From Bacillota bacterium (GTDB taxonomy: Bacteria > Bacillota > UBA4882 > UBA8346), in assembly GCA_023435225.1 (NCBI GenBank), contig JAEYRX010000100.1:52064-116063 (forward strand): a DNA stretch of 64,000 bases, written 5' to 3'. Positions 53,817 through 62,864 of the stretch are shown here, in pieces. The translations under genes were made by a program, and so were the position numbers. Each line of letters starts with the position of its first letter. Position 1 is the first letter of the stretch. The notes under the pieces were generated by a model. That model did not search any database. It was not told where the DNA came from and saw nothing but the letters and a program-made list of their open reading frames with translations.

Positions 53817-54409
53817 AAATGCTCCAATGAAGCCGCTAATACATGTACCGTATGTACCGGCTGAAATAAATGAAATTTATTGAGAGACTGCCAATCCGCC
53901 AAATTGACGGCCAAAGCTTCAAATTCAACAAACGGTGCATTGGTTAAAATTTTTAAAGCCGTATTAAGCGTTTCCAAGGTCACCGCCGTCATTACAATTC
54001 TACCTTCCGGATTAAATCGGGGTATTAATTCTTCCAATATCTCCGCAAGTCGACCTCCGCTGCCTCCGATGAAAGCCCGGTCGATTCGGGGTAATTTTGT
54101 AAAAACCTCCGGAGCCGTTCCTTGAATAACCTGTATGTTGTTAACCCCGAACTTCCGGCGGTTTTCTTCAATTAAGACTACTCGTTCGGATACTGATTCA
54201 ATCGCAAAGACCCGCCCTGAAGTAAGAATCCGGCCCGCTTCGATAGCTACCGAACCGGTCCCGGCGCCGACATCCACTAAAGTATGCGACTGATTTAGTC
54301 TTAGCTTAGCCATGATTATCGCTCGGATTTCCTGACGGGTTATCGGGCTCAGTTCTTTGGTAAAGCAGTAATCCGGGATTCCCGGAGTATTATATGGCCA
54401 GGGATTCAT
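53813..54409 (-). CDS. cbiT: Cobalt-precorrin-6B C15-methyltransferase (decarboxylating)
   Basis: The 198-residue class I SAM methyltransferase has TRQEIRAIIMAKLRL, LVDVGAGTGSVAIEAG and AFIGGSGGRLAEIL. It methylates C15 and decarboxylates the acetate on ring C. The ATG at 54409 lies within the cbiE end; a TTG at 54418 is an alternative. The overlap suggests that it works as a pair with CbiE, which in other species is fused to it as CobL. Confidence 0.94.
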   Translation of the reverse strand: MNPWPYNTPGIPDYCFTKELSPITRQEIRAIIMAKLRLNQSHTLVDVGAGTGSVAIEAGRILTSGRVFAIESVSERVVLIEENRRKFGVNNIQVIQGTAPEVFTKLPRIDRAFIGGSGGRLAEILEELIPRFNPEGRIVMTAVTLETLNTALKILTNAPFVEFEALAVNLADWQSLNKFHLFQPVHTVHVLAASLEHL

Positions 54410-55025
54410 CTTCCACAATCACCACACTATACGGTTGATTTAATTCCTGTTTATACTCAGAAACTCGACCCTGCCATATTTCTTCTGCCGGAGTTCCCAA
54501 ACTACTCCCTATAAAAATCCATTTATCTTTAATCCCCGCCGTTTTCATCTTTTGGAGAATCATAGCAGGGGTATTTTTTTCATCCGTTAAAAAACAAACC
54601 TTCCGGTTTTGTTGAATCTCTCTTGCCAAATCGACTGCTTCCCGGCCATGCAAACTGATAAACTTGCAATCATACCAACTCTGGGCCAGCCTGGCAAAGG
54701 CTAGTTGTATAGAACTAATACCGGGGATTACTATTAAGTTAATCATCGGAAACTCCCGTTTGAGCCAATCGAGGATACTATAAAATCCGGGGTCGCCGCT
54801 TACTAAAACCACTATTTTCCTTCCCAACCAAGCTGTAAGATTCAAATGTAAGCCGTTTAAATCCCCACTTAACTCATAACGGACTTGCTCCGGCTTTGCA
54901 AAGACTTCTAATATTCTCCGGCTACCGACAATAATCTCCGCCGTTTCTATTGATTTAAGAGCTTCCGGGGTAATCATATCCATATTACCGGGGCCCACTC
55001 CAACTATTACAACTTGATCGGCCAT
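54390..55025 (-). CDS. cbiE: Cobalt-precorrin-7 C5-methyltransferase
   Basis: The 211-residue methyltransferase starts VVIVGVGPGNMDMITPEA and has VLVSGDPGFYSILDWL and VIPGISSIQLAFARLAQSW. It methylates C5. It overlaps cbiD by 19 nt and cbiT by about 20 nt. Confidence 0.95.
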   Translation of the reverse strand: MADQVVIVGVGPGNMDMITPEALKSIETAEIIVGSRRILEVFAKPEQVRYELSGDLNGLHLNLTAWLGRKIVVLVSGDPGFYSILDWLKREFPMINLIVIPGISSIQLAFARLAQSWYDCKFISLHGREAVDLAREIQQNRKVCFLTDEKNTPAMILQKMKTAGIKDKWIFIGSSLGTPAEEIWQGRVSEYKQELNQPYSVVIVEDESLAI

Positions 55026-56101
55026 TGTTCCGCCTCAATAATTTTTCCGGCGCCTTCATCCATCCCCCGGATTTCTCCTTGCCGGTCAATAAGAATGCAA
55101 CCGGATGCTAACTTTTTATTTCTGGCTTCAACCCGGCTACTTACTCTCGCAGCCACTTGATTTAAAATCACCCGGTCTAATTCCTGCTCCGCTAAATACC
55201 CTACCGCTTCTTCAGTGGTATTAGCTGTGAATATTTTCGCTAATAAATCCTTGTTCCCACCGGAGAGCGCTGTTAACGCGGTCAAAGTCTCCAGTTTGGC
55301 GTCGGTCAAATGACTATGCGTGTTAAAGTTACCCGCCGCTACTTTAATTAACTTCCCGTAATGTCCCCAAAATAGGACTGATCGAAATCCGTATTCTTCG
55401 CATTTATCCAACATAAAGCCGACAAAGTTGCTCATCTCAGCGATCCGGTTTTCCGGAATCCCCTTGTGAACCGCCCATTTAAGCCCTTGGCGTCCGGGAG
55501 TGAGAACTACCGATTCGGATCCGGTCGCCTTAATAACCCCTAATTGTAACGCTAAAGAGTCTTGCCAGGCCACCTCGGACATTGGTTCCACAATACCGGT
55601 TGTCCCCAAAATCGATATCCCACCGATTATTCCCAATCGCGGATTCAAAGTCTTCTCCGCTAATTGCTTTCCTTGAGGAACCTCGATTACAACTTCCAAG
55701 CCATCTATAAACGCTGCCTCCCGGATAACCGTTTCGATCATCTTTCGAGGCGCCGGATTAATGGCAGCTTCCCCTACCGAAACGGGTAACCCCGGTTTGG
55801 TAACCCGTCCGACTCCTACTCCGCCGGTAATCAAAATAGGTCCTTTTCTTCTCCGAACCCTAGCCCGGATTATTGCTCCATTGGTAACATCCGGATCATC
55901 CCCGGCATCTTTCACCACTTCGGCATAAAAGAGATCTCCATCTTCAACCCCGGTTTCTCTAACCGAAATCGAAATTAACTCTCCCCCCGGCAAAGTCACT
56001 GTAACCTCAGCGCTCTCCTGTCCAACCAACCTACTAATCGCCGCCTTGGTCGCTGCTGCCGCCGCAGTCCCGGTAGTAAACCCTTTGCGTAATACTTTCA
56101 T
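55007..56101 (-). CDS. cbiD: Cobalt-precorrin-5B C1-methyltransferase
   Basis: The 364-residue protein starts with the CbiD signature RKGFTTGTAAAAATKAA and has VVKDAGDDPDVTNGA, GGVGVGRVTKPGLPV and NFVGFMLDKC. CbiD marks the anaerobic corrin pathway. GAGGAG precedes the ATG. A short gap with the CTCTGTG repeat separates it from hemA. Confidence 0.97.
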   Translation of the reverse strand: MKVLRKGFTTGTAAAAATKAAISRLVGQESAEVTVTLPGGELISISVRETGVEDGDLFYAEVVKDAGDDPDVTNGAIIRARVRRRKGPILITGGVGVGRVTKPGLPVSVGEAAINPAPRKMIETVIREAAFIDGLEVVIEVPQGKQLAEKTLNPRLGIIGGISILGTTGIVEPMSEVAWQDSLALQLGVIKATGSESVVLTPGRQGLKWAVHKGIPENRIAEMSNFVGFMLDKCEEYGFRSVLFWGHYGKLIKVAAGNFNTHSHLTDAKLETLTALTALSGGNKDLLAKIFTANTTEEAVGYLAEQELDRVILNQVAARVSSRVEARNKKLASGCILIDRQGEIRGMDEGAGKIIEAEQWPIKL

Positions 56102-56160
56102 ATTTTCTTCTCCTCTGTGTCTTCGTGTCTCTGTGGCATTTCTGAATTCTCAATTTTCAA
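56102..56160. repeat. Dispersed 'CTCTGTG' repeat between hemA and cbiD
   Basis: TCCTCTGTGTCTTCGTGTCT (56111) and a following CTCAATTTTCAATTCTCAATT microrepeat fill the hemA-cbiD gap. Confidence 0.55.
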
Positions 56161-56163
56161 TTC

Positions 56164-57831
56164 TCAATTGGATAGTATCTCCTCATACTCCCGCCCAAAA
56201 ATAAACTCCAATTCCTGGCGGATCTTCCGCGCCAACGCCGGGCTTTTTCCCGAAGTTGAAACGGCAATCAGTAAATCACCCCGGCGAATAATGGCTGGAA
56301 ACAGAAAATCACTGTAAACTGCTTCATCGACCGAATTAACCAATATCCTTTCCCGGCGGGCTGATTCCACTACATTTGAATTCACTTCCCTCTCATTAGT
56401 GGCGGCTATTATTAAGTCATAACCAATTAATTGTTCCGACTTAAAGCTCTCTTGCCGCCATTTGATCCGACCGTTAACTGCCAATTCCGCTAACTCCGGT
56501 TCAATCTGCGGCGCGGTAACAGTAATCTCAGCCTTAGCCTCCAACATTTTATTAATCTTCCGGAGCGCTACCTTCCCGCCTCCAACTACTAAGATCCGAC
56601 GGTTTTCCAATGAGAGAATAATCGGGAAATAACTACTCTGTGCTGATACTCCTGGTCGTAGTTTATCATTTTTTTCTATTGATAAAGCCAGATAAACCAA
56701 TTTCTTTAACTGCTCATCCCATTGCTTGGCAATTTCCCGCTTTAAAACATCATCATTAACTCTGGCGAGAAGTCTTTCCAAAGCTGTTTGCCCTTCTATA
56801 TAAAGCTTTTCCCGGGCTATCTCGATCTGCTCCTGCCTTTGGCGTTGCCGGATGGACACAGTCATCTCTTCGACGGCTTTTGCTACTAAGACCTCCGCTT
56901 CGTCAATCTCCGTCAATCTTTGCTGAATATTATCTTCAATCAAACATTCAACGATCTGTAAACCGATATATTCAATCTCCGGAAAATTCTCAACTTCTTT
57001 GGACACCACTCCGGGGACGGATAAGTCAATAATTAATTGCTGGTGGTTAACTGAAGCCAGATCTGATTCTGTTACCAATATTCGGTTTGCTTTTGAGGCC
57101 CCAATTACTAATTTAAACTGTTTCAATATTGACGGTAACCGTTCCGGAAGCATGCACTCCCCTTTGCAACTCTTAGCTAGTACCGTTGCTTTCTCTAAAT
57201 TTCTGCCTGCAACAAAAAAGGGCTGAATACCTTGTTTGGCTAAAACTAGCCCAACCGCTCTGGCTAATTTTCCGGTTCCCAGGATTAATACTTTATCAAG
57301 GTCCAACGGATTTAACCAACTGGTTTTATCAATCATTTCTAATATTAAAGAAGCATAACTGGTTTTACCTTTTCCGATAGCGGTTTGGCTCCGGACCTTT
57401 TTACCGATACTAACCGCTTCCCGTAATAAAGTCCCGATTATTGGCCCAATTGTTTTTAATTCGCCGGCTTCTTTTAAGCAATCGCGTATTTGTCCCAAGA
57501 TTTCATGCTCGCCGACGATTAGCGAATCCAAACCGGCGCTAACTCTAAAAAGATGATCGATAACCGCCGGACCAATCTTCAAATAATATTGACCCGGTTT
57601 TGGCGAAACATAGTTAAACAAATTAGAAATAAGCAGCTCTTTTACGAATTTAACCGGGTTCGCTTCTTCACTATTCCAGTAACATTCTAAGCGGTGGCAA
57701 GTACTTAAAACGGCAAAGTCAGCCAAGCCTTTTTCCTGCAAGCGACGGCTGATTTCCCGTTGTGAGCTTTCACCGGCGATTAAATCGTTCCAAAGTTCGG
57801 ATTCACTATCACAACCAAAAAGACATAACAT
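56164..57831 (-). CDS. hemA-sirC: Fused glutamyl-tRNA reductase / precorrin-2 dehydrogenase
   Basis: The 555-residue fusion has GluTR in about 1-400: active-site Cys in LSTCHRLECYW (about 43), HLFRVSAGLDSLIVGEHEILGQ, and NADP-binding LILGTGKLARAVGLVL. A SirC/CysG(B)-like dehydrogenase follows from about 410 (FPIILSLENRRILVVGGGKVALRK, ISTSGKSPALARKIRQE-like). It provides both the first committed step to 5-aminolevulinate and precorrin-2 oxidation. The ATG lies just after the cobalamin riboswitch terminator, so B12 should repress the whole route from here. Confidence 0.94.
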   Translation of the reverse strand: MLCLFGCDSESELWNDLIAGESSQREISRRLQEKGLADFAVLSTCHRLECYWNSEEANPVKFVKELLISNLFNYVSPKPGQYYLKIGPAVIDHLFRVSAGLDSLIVGEHEILGQIRDCLKEAGELKTIGPIIGTLLREAVSIGKKVRSQTAIGKGKTSYASLILEMIDKTSWLNPLDLDKVLILGTGKLARAVGLVLAKQGIQPFFVAGRNLEKATVLAKSCKGECMLPERLPSILKQFKLVIGASKANRILVTESDLASVNHQQLIIDLSVPGVVSKEVENFPEIEYIGLQIVECLIEDNIQQRLTEIDEAEVLVAKAVEEMTVSIRQRQRQEQIEIAREKLYIEGQTALERLLARVNDDVLKREIAKQWDEQLKKLVYLALSIEKNDKLRPGVSAQSSYFPIILSLENRRILVVGGGKVALRKINKMLEAKAEITVTAPQIEPELAELAVNGRIKWRQESFKSEQLIGYDLIIAATNEREVNSNVVESARRERILVNSVDEAVYSDFLFPAIIRRGDLLIAVSTSGKSPALARKIRQELEFIFGREYEEILSN

Positions 57832-57840
57832 TTTGCCCTC

Positions 57841-57867
57841 AAAAAAACCCGCCTAAAAGGCGGGGTT
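57841..57867 (-). terminator. Riboswitch-controlled terminator before hemA
   Basis: On the minus strand ACCCCGCCTTTTAGGCGGGT is followed by seven T, 10-15 nt before the hemA ATG. It is the expression platform of the cobalamin riboswitch: transcription would stop here when B12 is bound (inference). Confidence 0.88.
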
Positions 57868-57934
57868 GTCTACATTTTAACTGTTCGACCCTTCCGCGTA
57901 GGCTCGATACCAAGCGGCCATAATTCCAAATTTG

Positions 57935-58110
57935 ACCGATTAGCATTAACTTCCCGGCAGGTCTCCTGACTACCGTTTCCTCGAAGATACGCCTTCCCTT
58001 TATCTAGTGGCACTTGCATCTTCTCCAGCGGCTACAGTGGCGCGTCCGTGGACTTAAGGCCTTTTAAGCCTTGTTCCTTCCCTATTCTCCCTCACGGGCA
58101 CCGGAAAGCC
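57935..58110 (-). promoter_or_regulatory. Cobalamin riboswitch
   Basis: The minus strand contains the B12 box AGTCAGGAGACCTGCC (57956-57971), GCCACTG (58035-58041) with CGTGAGGGAGAATAGGGAA upstream of it, and the GTGCCACT element. These are in the order of the AdoCbl-class aptamer. A terminator and hemA-sirC follow. It places the tetrapyrrole and corrin genes downstream under B12 feedback. Confidence 0.95.
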
Positions 58111-58190
58111 AAAAATATTTATTTATTTTGTTATTCGCGTTCTTCCTCTGTTTTCCTTTGTAATATATTATAAAATTTATTAAATATTCA

Positions 58191-58481
58191 TTACCTCTCC
58201 CAAGTACCAAACCATAAAAATGAATTCGCCGGATCGGTTTTGGTGACCAAAAACTGCCGGTCATCATATTCGCTTATTATTACATACCCGACTTCATAAG
58301 GGAACTCGCCGCCCAAAAACTTCGTTTTGACCCGGACCTTTATCCCTTCCTCATCCCGCTCGATAAATTCGAAACGGTCGTTCATATAACAGAGGGATTT
58401 ATATATCTCCATCTCCTGTTCTTCATCAACCGCAGGTTCAATAATGATTTCAACCGGAATAATTTCATCGCCCGTTTTCAT
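58191..58481 (-). CDS. Small acidic conserved-type protein, unknown
   Basis: The 96-residue protein is acidic, mixed alpha/beta, without signal or membrane segment. IKVRVKTKFLGGEFPYEVGYVI and the terminal FLWFGTWER are its notable parts. I do not recognise the family. The ATG at 58481 follows AAAGGG. It is upstream of the riboswitch on the same strand and separated by an AT-rich gap that could hold the operon promoter. Confidence 0.6.
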   Translation of the reverse strand: MKTGDEIIPVEIIIEPAVDEEQEMEIYKSLCYMNDRFEFIERDEEGIKVRVKTKFLGGEFPYEVGYVIISEYDDRQFLVTKTDPANSFLWFGTWER

Positions 58482-58568
58482 CACACCCTTTGAGGGATAA
58501 AGGCCTATATCCTTTTTCTTACTCTTGAGCTATTTTTAACGTTGTCTCGACAACTTTATCCCCTATCC

Positions 58569-58835
58569 TTATATCATTGCAATCCTTCCCAATTCCTCAT
58601 TAAAATCTTCAATTTCATAATCAATAACGGCTACTCCATGCTTCCCAGCTTCAAACATAAAATCAACCTTGTTCATTTCAGCAAGTTCCGCCGCTTTTCC
58701 CATTGATAATTTATGAATTCTAAAAAGCTCTAAAGCGGTTTAAAATTTCATTTGTTTTATAAAATCATTTTTATTTTCATTTAATGTATATAATATCTCT
58801 TCAGGAACATTTAAAATTAACTCCATCGTCTTCAT
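58569..58835 (-). pseudogene. UPF0175-type antitoxin gene with an internal stop
   Basis: An 89-codon frame starts MKTMELILNVPEEIL after a GGGGG ribosome site. It reads ALELFRIHKLSMGKAAELA and GKHGVAVIDYEIEDFNEEL, the UPF0175 pattern (ALELYREGKISLGKAAELAG in typical members). A TAA at 58740-58742 breaks it after about 31 codons, between QMKF and TALEL. Without that stop the gene would be complete, so this is a recent nonsense mutation. No toxin gene is adjacent. Confidence 0.8.
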
Positions 58836-58972
58836 TTATTTAACCCCCTAAAACTTTACTCCACTACCGAATCGCTACTTACTAGACAATTATCTCCCTA
58901 AATTATACCAGTTATATCCCATTCAAGCTAGAAAAAAATAAATTTAGAGAAGAATATAAATTTATTATAATA

Positions 58973-59080
58973 ACTAGGGAAGCGCTGATTAATCCGATTT
59001 TGTACGAGCAAATATGCGGTATTAGGCATTTTACGAAGCACAAAATCGTCACTTATTCAATTAATCAGCGCTTCCCTAGT
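58973..59080. repeat. About 108-bp foldback repeat, family B, copy 4
   Basis: This is the most symmetrical copy: ACTAGGGAAGCGCTGATTAA at the left is matched by its exact complement at the right, ending CTAGT. The inner stem CGATTTTGT/ACAAAATCG and AAATATGCGGTATTAGGCAT match the others. It could include a CTAG target duplication. Confidence 0.9.
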
Positions 59081-59640
59081 AATCAAGAGCATATGTGGAA
59101 GTGACATTTTTTCCGATTGACTTATACCACGACTATTAATAATACCTCACAAAACCCAAATTTTTTTCCAATTTTTTTATTAATATTAATATACAGTTGT
59201 TTTAATGACGGCATCGCTTAACCACCTCATCTGAGACAACTTACAATTTATTGACCACCTGGAATATTTATGCTATATTTAAATAAATTTGGAACAAAGT
59301 AAAAACTCAACTGCTCGTGACTCCTTGAAAATTGTTAAATTAATATTCCCCTTCCGGTTTAAATCCATGAAAGATGTTTGATGATTCATCCAGCTCAAAT
59401 TTTTAAAAAATAAGCAGGATGAACTATTCTAATATTTACTGCTTGTTCTCTCAAGAAATAAATAATTTACTTCATTGAGTATGTTCAATAATAAACCGCA
59501 ATGTTTTATTTATTTTATAATCAGGAAAATATGTTGGATTTAACTAATTTAACATATATAAAATGAATAATACAACTTTCGCGCTTGATATGACTTTACT
59601 GCAAGACATTTTTGTAGTGCGAAAGTTGAATAAATAAGTA
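59081..59640. other. AT-rich region before the radical SAM gene with a hairpin
   Basis: No gene is evident in this 560-bp stretch. A 10-bp inverted repeat CAACTTTCGC (59573-59582) / GCGAAAGTTG (59619-59628) with an inner complementary segment lies just before the radical SAM gene's ribosome site; it could be an operator or a transcript hairpin. Confidence 0.5.
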
Positions 59641-59653
59641 AGGAGCGTGCGCT

Positions 59654-61273
59654 ATGAACAGAACAAATGAAGCAGTAGAGTTTATTTTCGTTCATGTCCC
59701 CAAATTATCAAGCTATTATAAGCCTTTCGATCAATTTATGTTTATCAATTATATCCCGATGGGTGTGTTTGCGTTATGTGATATTTTAAACAAAAATAAA
59801 ATTCCGGCCAGAATAAAGCATCTTGGGCTGGAGTATATAAAAAATAAGGATTTTTCAATCGTCGAGTATATTAAAGCTAATAAAATTAAAGCTGTTGCCC
59901 TTTCTTTGCACTGGCATTACCAATCATACGATGTAATGGAGGTTGCTAAAAAAATAAAAGCGGCTTCCAAAGAAACCCGAATTATTCTAGGAGGCTTTAC
60001 GGCAAGTATATTTTCTGATGAGATTATGCGTGATTATGAATATATCGATTTTATCATCGCCGGAGATGGCGAAAAGGGTATACTGGAACTGGCGCGAACC
60101 TTAAAAGAAGACCAAAATGATTTCTCCGAAGTGCCTAACTGTCTTTACAGAAAAAACGGAAAAGTTATCAACAATGGTATTACTTATCTGGCTGACTATA
60201 ACGAATTAAAGAATATTGAATATGCGAATCTTAGTTATATGGATTATCATCAGGAATATATGGAATATTTCAAATTACCGCTGTTTTGGTCCTTAAATTC
60301 CAGCATCCAAGAAAATATGGCCAAAAAAATAAGTGGCGCCACTACAACCTTTCCATTAATGGTTGGTAGGGGTTGTATGGTGAATTGTAGTTTTTGCGGC
60401 GGAGGAAAGGATGCCCAAATAAAGATCTGTAAAAGAGAACGCCCCGTATACCGACCAGTCTCACAAGTGGTTGATACGATGGAACAAGCAATAAGCTATG
60501 GATATGAGTCTTTCATTATCTGTTTTGATCCTAATCCGAAAGATGATCATTATTATATTGAAATGTTTGCCGAGATTAGAAAAAGAAAAATATCTTGCGG
60601 AATGGGATTTGAATCATGGGGACTACCTACGAAAAGATTCGTTGCAGATTTTGGCAAAACATTTATCAAGGAAAAATCCTATATTGCTCTTTCACCGGAG
60701 ACTTTTTCCGAAGCGGTTCGAAAATTAAATAAAGGATTTTTCTATACTAATGAAGAGATGTATACCGTTATGCAACAAATGAAGGAGGATAAAATTCCGA
60801 TATTGATTTATTTAACTATCGGACTCCCAGGGGAAACATCCAAGGATATTGATAATAATGTACAATTTTCAAAAAGCCTCCAAAAGCGTTTTAAAGAACT
60901 TTTAAGCATTATCATGGTGCCTGTTCAGTTGGAACCCGGCTCTCCTTTATTTGAAAACCCGGAAAAATATAATGCAGTAACTGAACGTAAATGTTTTCGA
61001 GATTTTTATGAATATCATCAAAAACCGGAATCAAATCCATATTCGTACTTGGGATATGCTACTGAAGCGTTACAAGAAGCCGCTTGTGATATTGAAAAAT
61101 TCAATGAATTTATTTTAAATAAACGTTGCCAACATTTCTGTATGATTCAATTGAAGCTATTTGGCAAATTCCAAATTCCGGCTTTTTCGAAATTGGTCTG
61201 TGAGCTTAGCCATAAGAGATGGCAACGAAACGGATATGGTAAACCCCCTCTGGAAAGAGCTACATTTCAATAA
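59654..61273 (+). CDS. B12-binding-type radical SAM protein
   Basis: The 539-residue protein has an N-terminal B12-binding-like Rossmann region (about 30-150: IPMGVFALCDILNKNKIPARI, AVALSLHWHYQSYDVMEVA, RIILGGFTAS). A radical SAM core follows with CMVNCSFC (CxxxCxxC, about 239-246). The canonical DxHxxG cobalamin motif is not evident, so B12 may bind base-on or not at all. The C-terminal 120 or so residues are not recognised. The product is unknown; relatives modify lipids, nucleic acids, peptides or antibiotics. AAGGAGCG precedes the ATG. Confidence 0.85.
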   Translation: MNRTNEAVEFIFVHVPKLSSYYKPFDQFMFINYIPMGVFALCDILNKNKIPARIKHLGLEYIKNKDFSIVEYIKANKIKAVALSLHWHYQSYDVMEVAKKIKAASKETRIILGGFTASIFSDEIMRDYEYIDFIIAGDGEKGILELARTLKEDQNDFSEVPNCLYRKNGKVINNGITYLADYNELKNIEYANLSYMDYHQEYMEYFKLPLFWSLNSSIQENMAKKISGATTTFPLMVGRGCMVNCSFCGGGKDAQIKICKRERPVYRPVSQVVDTMEQAISYGYESFIICFDPNPKDDHYYIEMFAEIRKRKISCGMGFESWGLPTKRFVADFGKTFIKEKSYIALSPETFSEAVRKLNKGFFYTNEEMYTVMQQMKEDKIPILIYLTIGLPGETSKDIDNNVQFSKSLQKRFKELLSIIMVPVQLEPGSPLFENPEKYNAVTERKCFRDFYEYHQKPESNPYSYLGYATEALQEAACDIEKFNEFILNKRCQHFCMIQLKLFGKFQIPAFSKLVCELSHKRWQRNGYGKPPLERATFQ

Positions 61274-61356
61274 TACACCGTATATATTTACTTTGCTGTA
61301 TTTATGGGTATAACTACTAAACTTATTATAAATATTTCATAAAGGAGCTGGTTACG

Positions 61357-61557
61357 ATGGGACCCGTATCTCATAATTTCTTTTTTATTCTGTTAATCAT
61401 TTGGTCTATAATCTGGAAAGCATTGGCTTTATGGCGGGCGGCCAGGCTGAAACAGGTTGGATGGTATGTAGCTTTATTAATCATTAATACTGTTGGGGTT
61501 TTTGAGATAATATATCTTATTGCCACTAATAAAAAGTATAAGGAAAGCAACGATTAA
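61357..61557 (+). CDS. Small membrane protein (DUF5652-like)
   Basis: The 66-residue protein has two membrane helices (about 7-28 and 35-56) joined by ARLKQVGWY and ends in a Lys-rich tail. This WKALALWRAAR...VGWYVALLIINTVGVFEIIYL pattern is known from short DUF5652-like proteins. AAAGGAG lies ten nucleotides before the ATG. It lies 83 nt after the radical SAM gene and may be co-transcribed, but a functional link is unproved. Confidence 0.75.
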   Translation: MGPVSHNFFFILLIIWSIIWKALALWRAARLKQVGWYVALLIINTVGVFEIIYLIATNKKYKESND

Positions 61558-61559
61558 GT

Positions 61560-62157
61560 ATAGTCAAAAAACGTTTATTAGACGGGATTAACACGGATTT
61601 TTTGGATTAAAGATATAAAAACAAATTTGTTTTTTAAGCGAAGCTTATTTTTTAAAAATCAGTGTTCAATCCGTGTCTAAATAGGTTTTTAGGTTCCTCC
61701 TGGGTTTACGCAAAAAATATATGTCGAAAACTTGGGTGTAGACCCCTTTCCGGCCTGTCGGCCACCTTTCCCCGCTCGGGGACAGGAAACGCCGTTCTCC
61801 GCAGCTTCAACACTTCGGAGCATGGTGATTATCGCCTCTCCGGGCGGGAAAGTTCAGAGTAACCAGCGCCTCTGTGGATTAAATCTTTTAGAGATCAGCG
61901 GCTTTGGTTACTCTCCCCCACGGGGCGAGAGCAAGAGAGGGGTGCTTTTAGAGTTCAAAGCCGCCTATCGCCCCCAACCATCAGCGAAACAGGGCCAATT
62001 CTTTCTTGATGAAACTTTTGGGGATTCCCGAGGATTTAAAAAAGAAATATTGAAGTATGTAGAGTTCTTGAAACAGAAACAAAAAATATAAGAAGATCGA
62101 AAGCCAAAATACAGAAAACTCCTATTAAAAGAGTTTCCGAAGGAGACCTATATTGGC
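61560..62157. other. Repeat-rich gap, possible gene remnant
   Basis: Copies of the dispersed motif lie at 61576-61600 (ATTAGACGGGATTAACACGG) and, inverted, at 61660-61680. A GGTTACTCTCCC...GAGAGCAAGAGAGGGG unit lies at 61906-61944. A frame ending at 62091 (LDETFGDSRGFKKEILKYVE, about 62004-62091) reads like the C-terminus of a lost protein but has no start and no recognisable family. Open frames through 61662-62091 otherwise look accidental. Confidence 0.45.
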
Positions 62158-62454
62158 TTACATGCGATTATCCCAATAAAAAGGACGTCGCTTTTGGCTG
62201 GCGATTGCAAGTATCCTTATATGGTTGAAAGATACCGAATACATGACGCTATACGGGAACCGGCGGACCAGTCTTTTACGGACAATGCGGTTTATTAGAG
62301 GCGCTGATTCCGGATATTCAAGGATTTGATTTATAGTGGATTCCACTTCTTCAAGGAAAGCATTGCCAAGCCCCGGACTTTGATCATTATAATAACCGGC
62401 GGCTTCGTTTAATTCCCGCTCAGCCATGTAATGAAAGGAAAAGCTGCGCTTCAT
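62158..62454 (-). CDS. RelE/ParE-family toxin
   Basis: The 98-residue protein has the ParE/RelE pattern: FHYMAERELNEAAGYYNDQSP at the N-terminus, then VESTINQILEYPESAP, RRFPYSVMYSV and ILAIASQKRRPFYWDNR. Members act on gyrase or on ribosome-bound mRNA; which is not clear here. It overlaps the antitoxin stop by 4 nt (ATGA), the usual layout of this pair. Confidence 0.9.
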   Translation of the reverse strand: MKRSFSFHYMAERELNEAAGYYNDQSPGLGNAFLEEVESTINQILEYPESAPLINRIVRKRLVRRFPYSVMYSVSFNHIRILAIASQKRRPFYWDNRM

Positions 62455-62675
62455 GAGAGCCGCGCTTTGGCATCGCGCAATACATCCTCGCCGGGCCGCT
62501 CCGCCGCCGTTCCTTTTTCCATTTCTTCATGGCGTCTCAAGCATTCCTCGGCCCAAAGGCGCTCATTCTCAGCCTCGGTAAGCGATTCCAGGCTATGCAA
62601 AAGTTTCTCGGCCAGTTTGGCGCGTAAGTTAGGATCAAGTTTTAACGCTTCATTTTCCAGCTCTTTAAGGTTCAT
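62451..62675 (-). CDS. Addiction-module antitoxin (TIGR02574-type)
   Basis: The 74-residue helical, acidic protein starts NLKELENEALKLDPNLRAKLAEKLLHSLE and carries ENERLWAEECLRRHEEME, the pattern of addiction-module component proteins. GGGAGG precedes the ATG. It is directly upstream of, and coupled to, the ParE-like toxin gene, so the pair forms a type II toxin-antitoxin module. Confidence 0.88.
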   Translation of the reverse strand: MNLKELENEALKLDPNLRAKLAEKLLHSLESLTEAENERLWAEECLRRHEEMEKGTAAERPGEDVLRDAKARLS

Positions 62676-62864
62676 TTTTGGGAAACCTCCCTCTGGTTGT
62701 ATCTTATCTAATTATGATTATACTCTTGACGGAAATAAACATCAAACTATTTTACCGCTCTATCCGGTTTGGAATAAGTCGCGCGTAACATCCTCCATAC
62801 TTCAAAACAGAACAGTGGTCTGGGAAAGTTGAGCGGTTTTATTTTACCCTTTACCCTTTTCAAT

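Noticed and set aside
61662..62091. Overlapping plus-strand frames before the TA pair
   Set aside because: They lie in repeat-rich DNA without ribosome sites; only the last 30 or so codons look protein-like.
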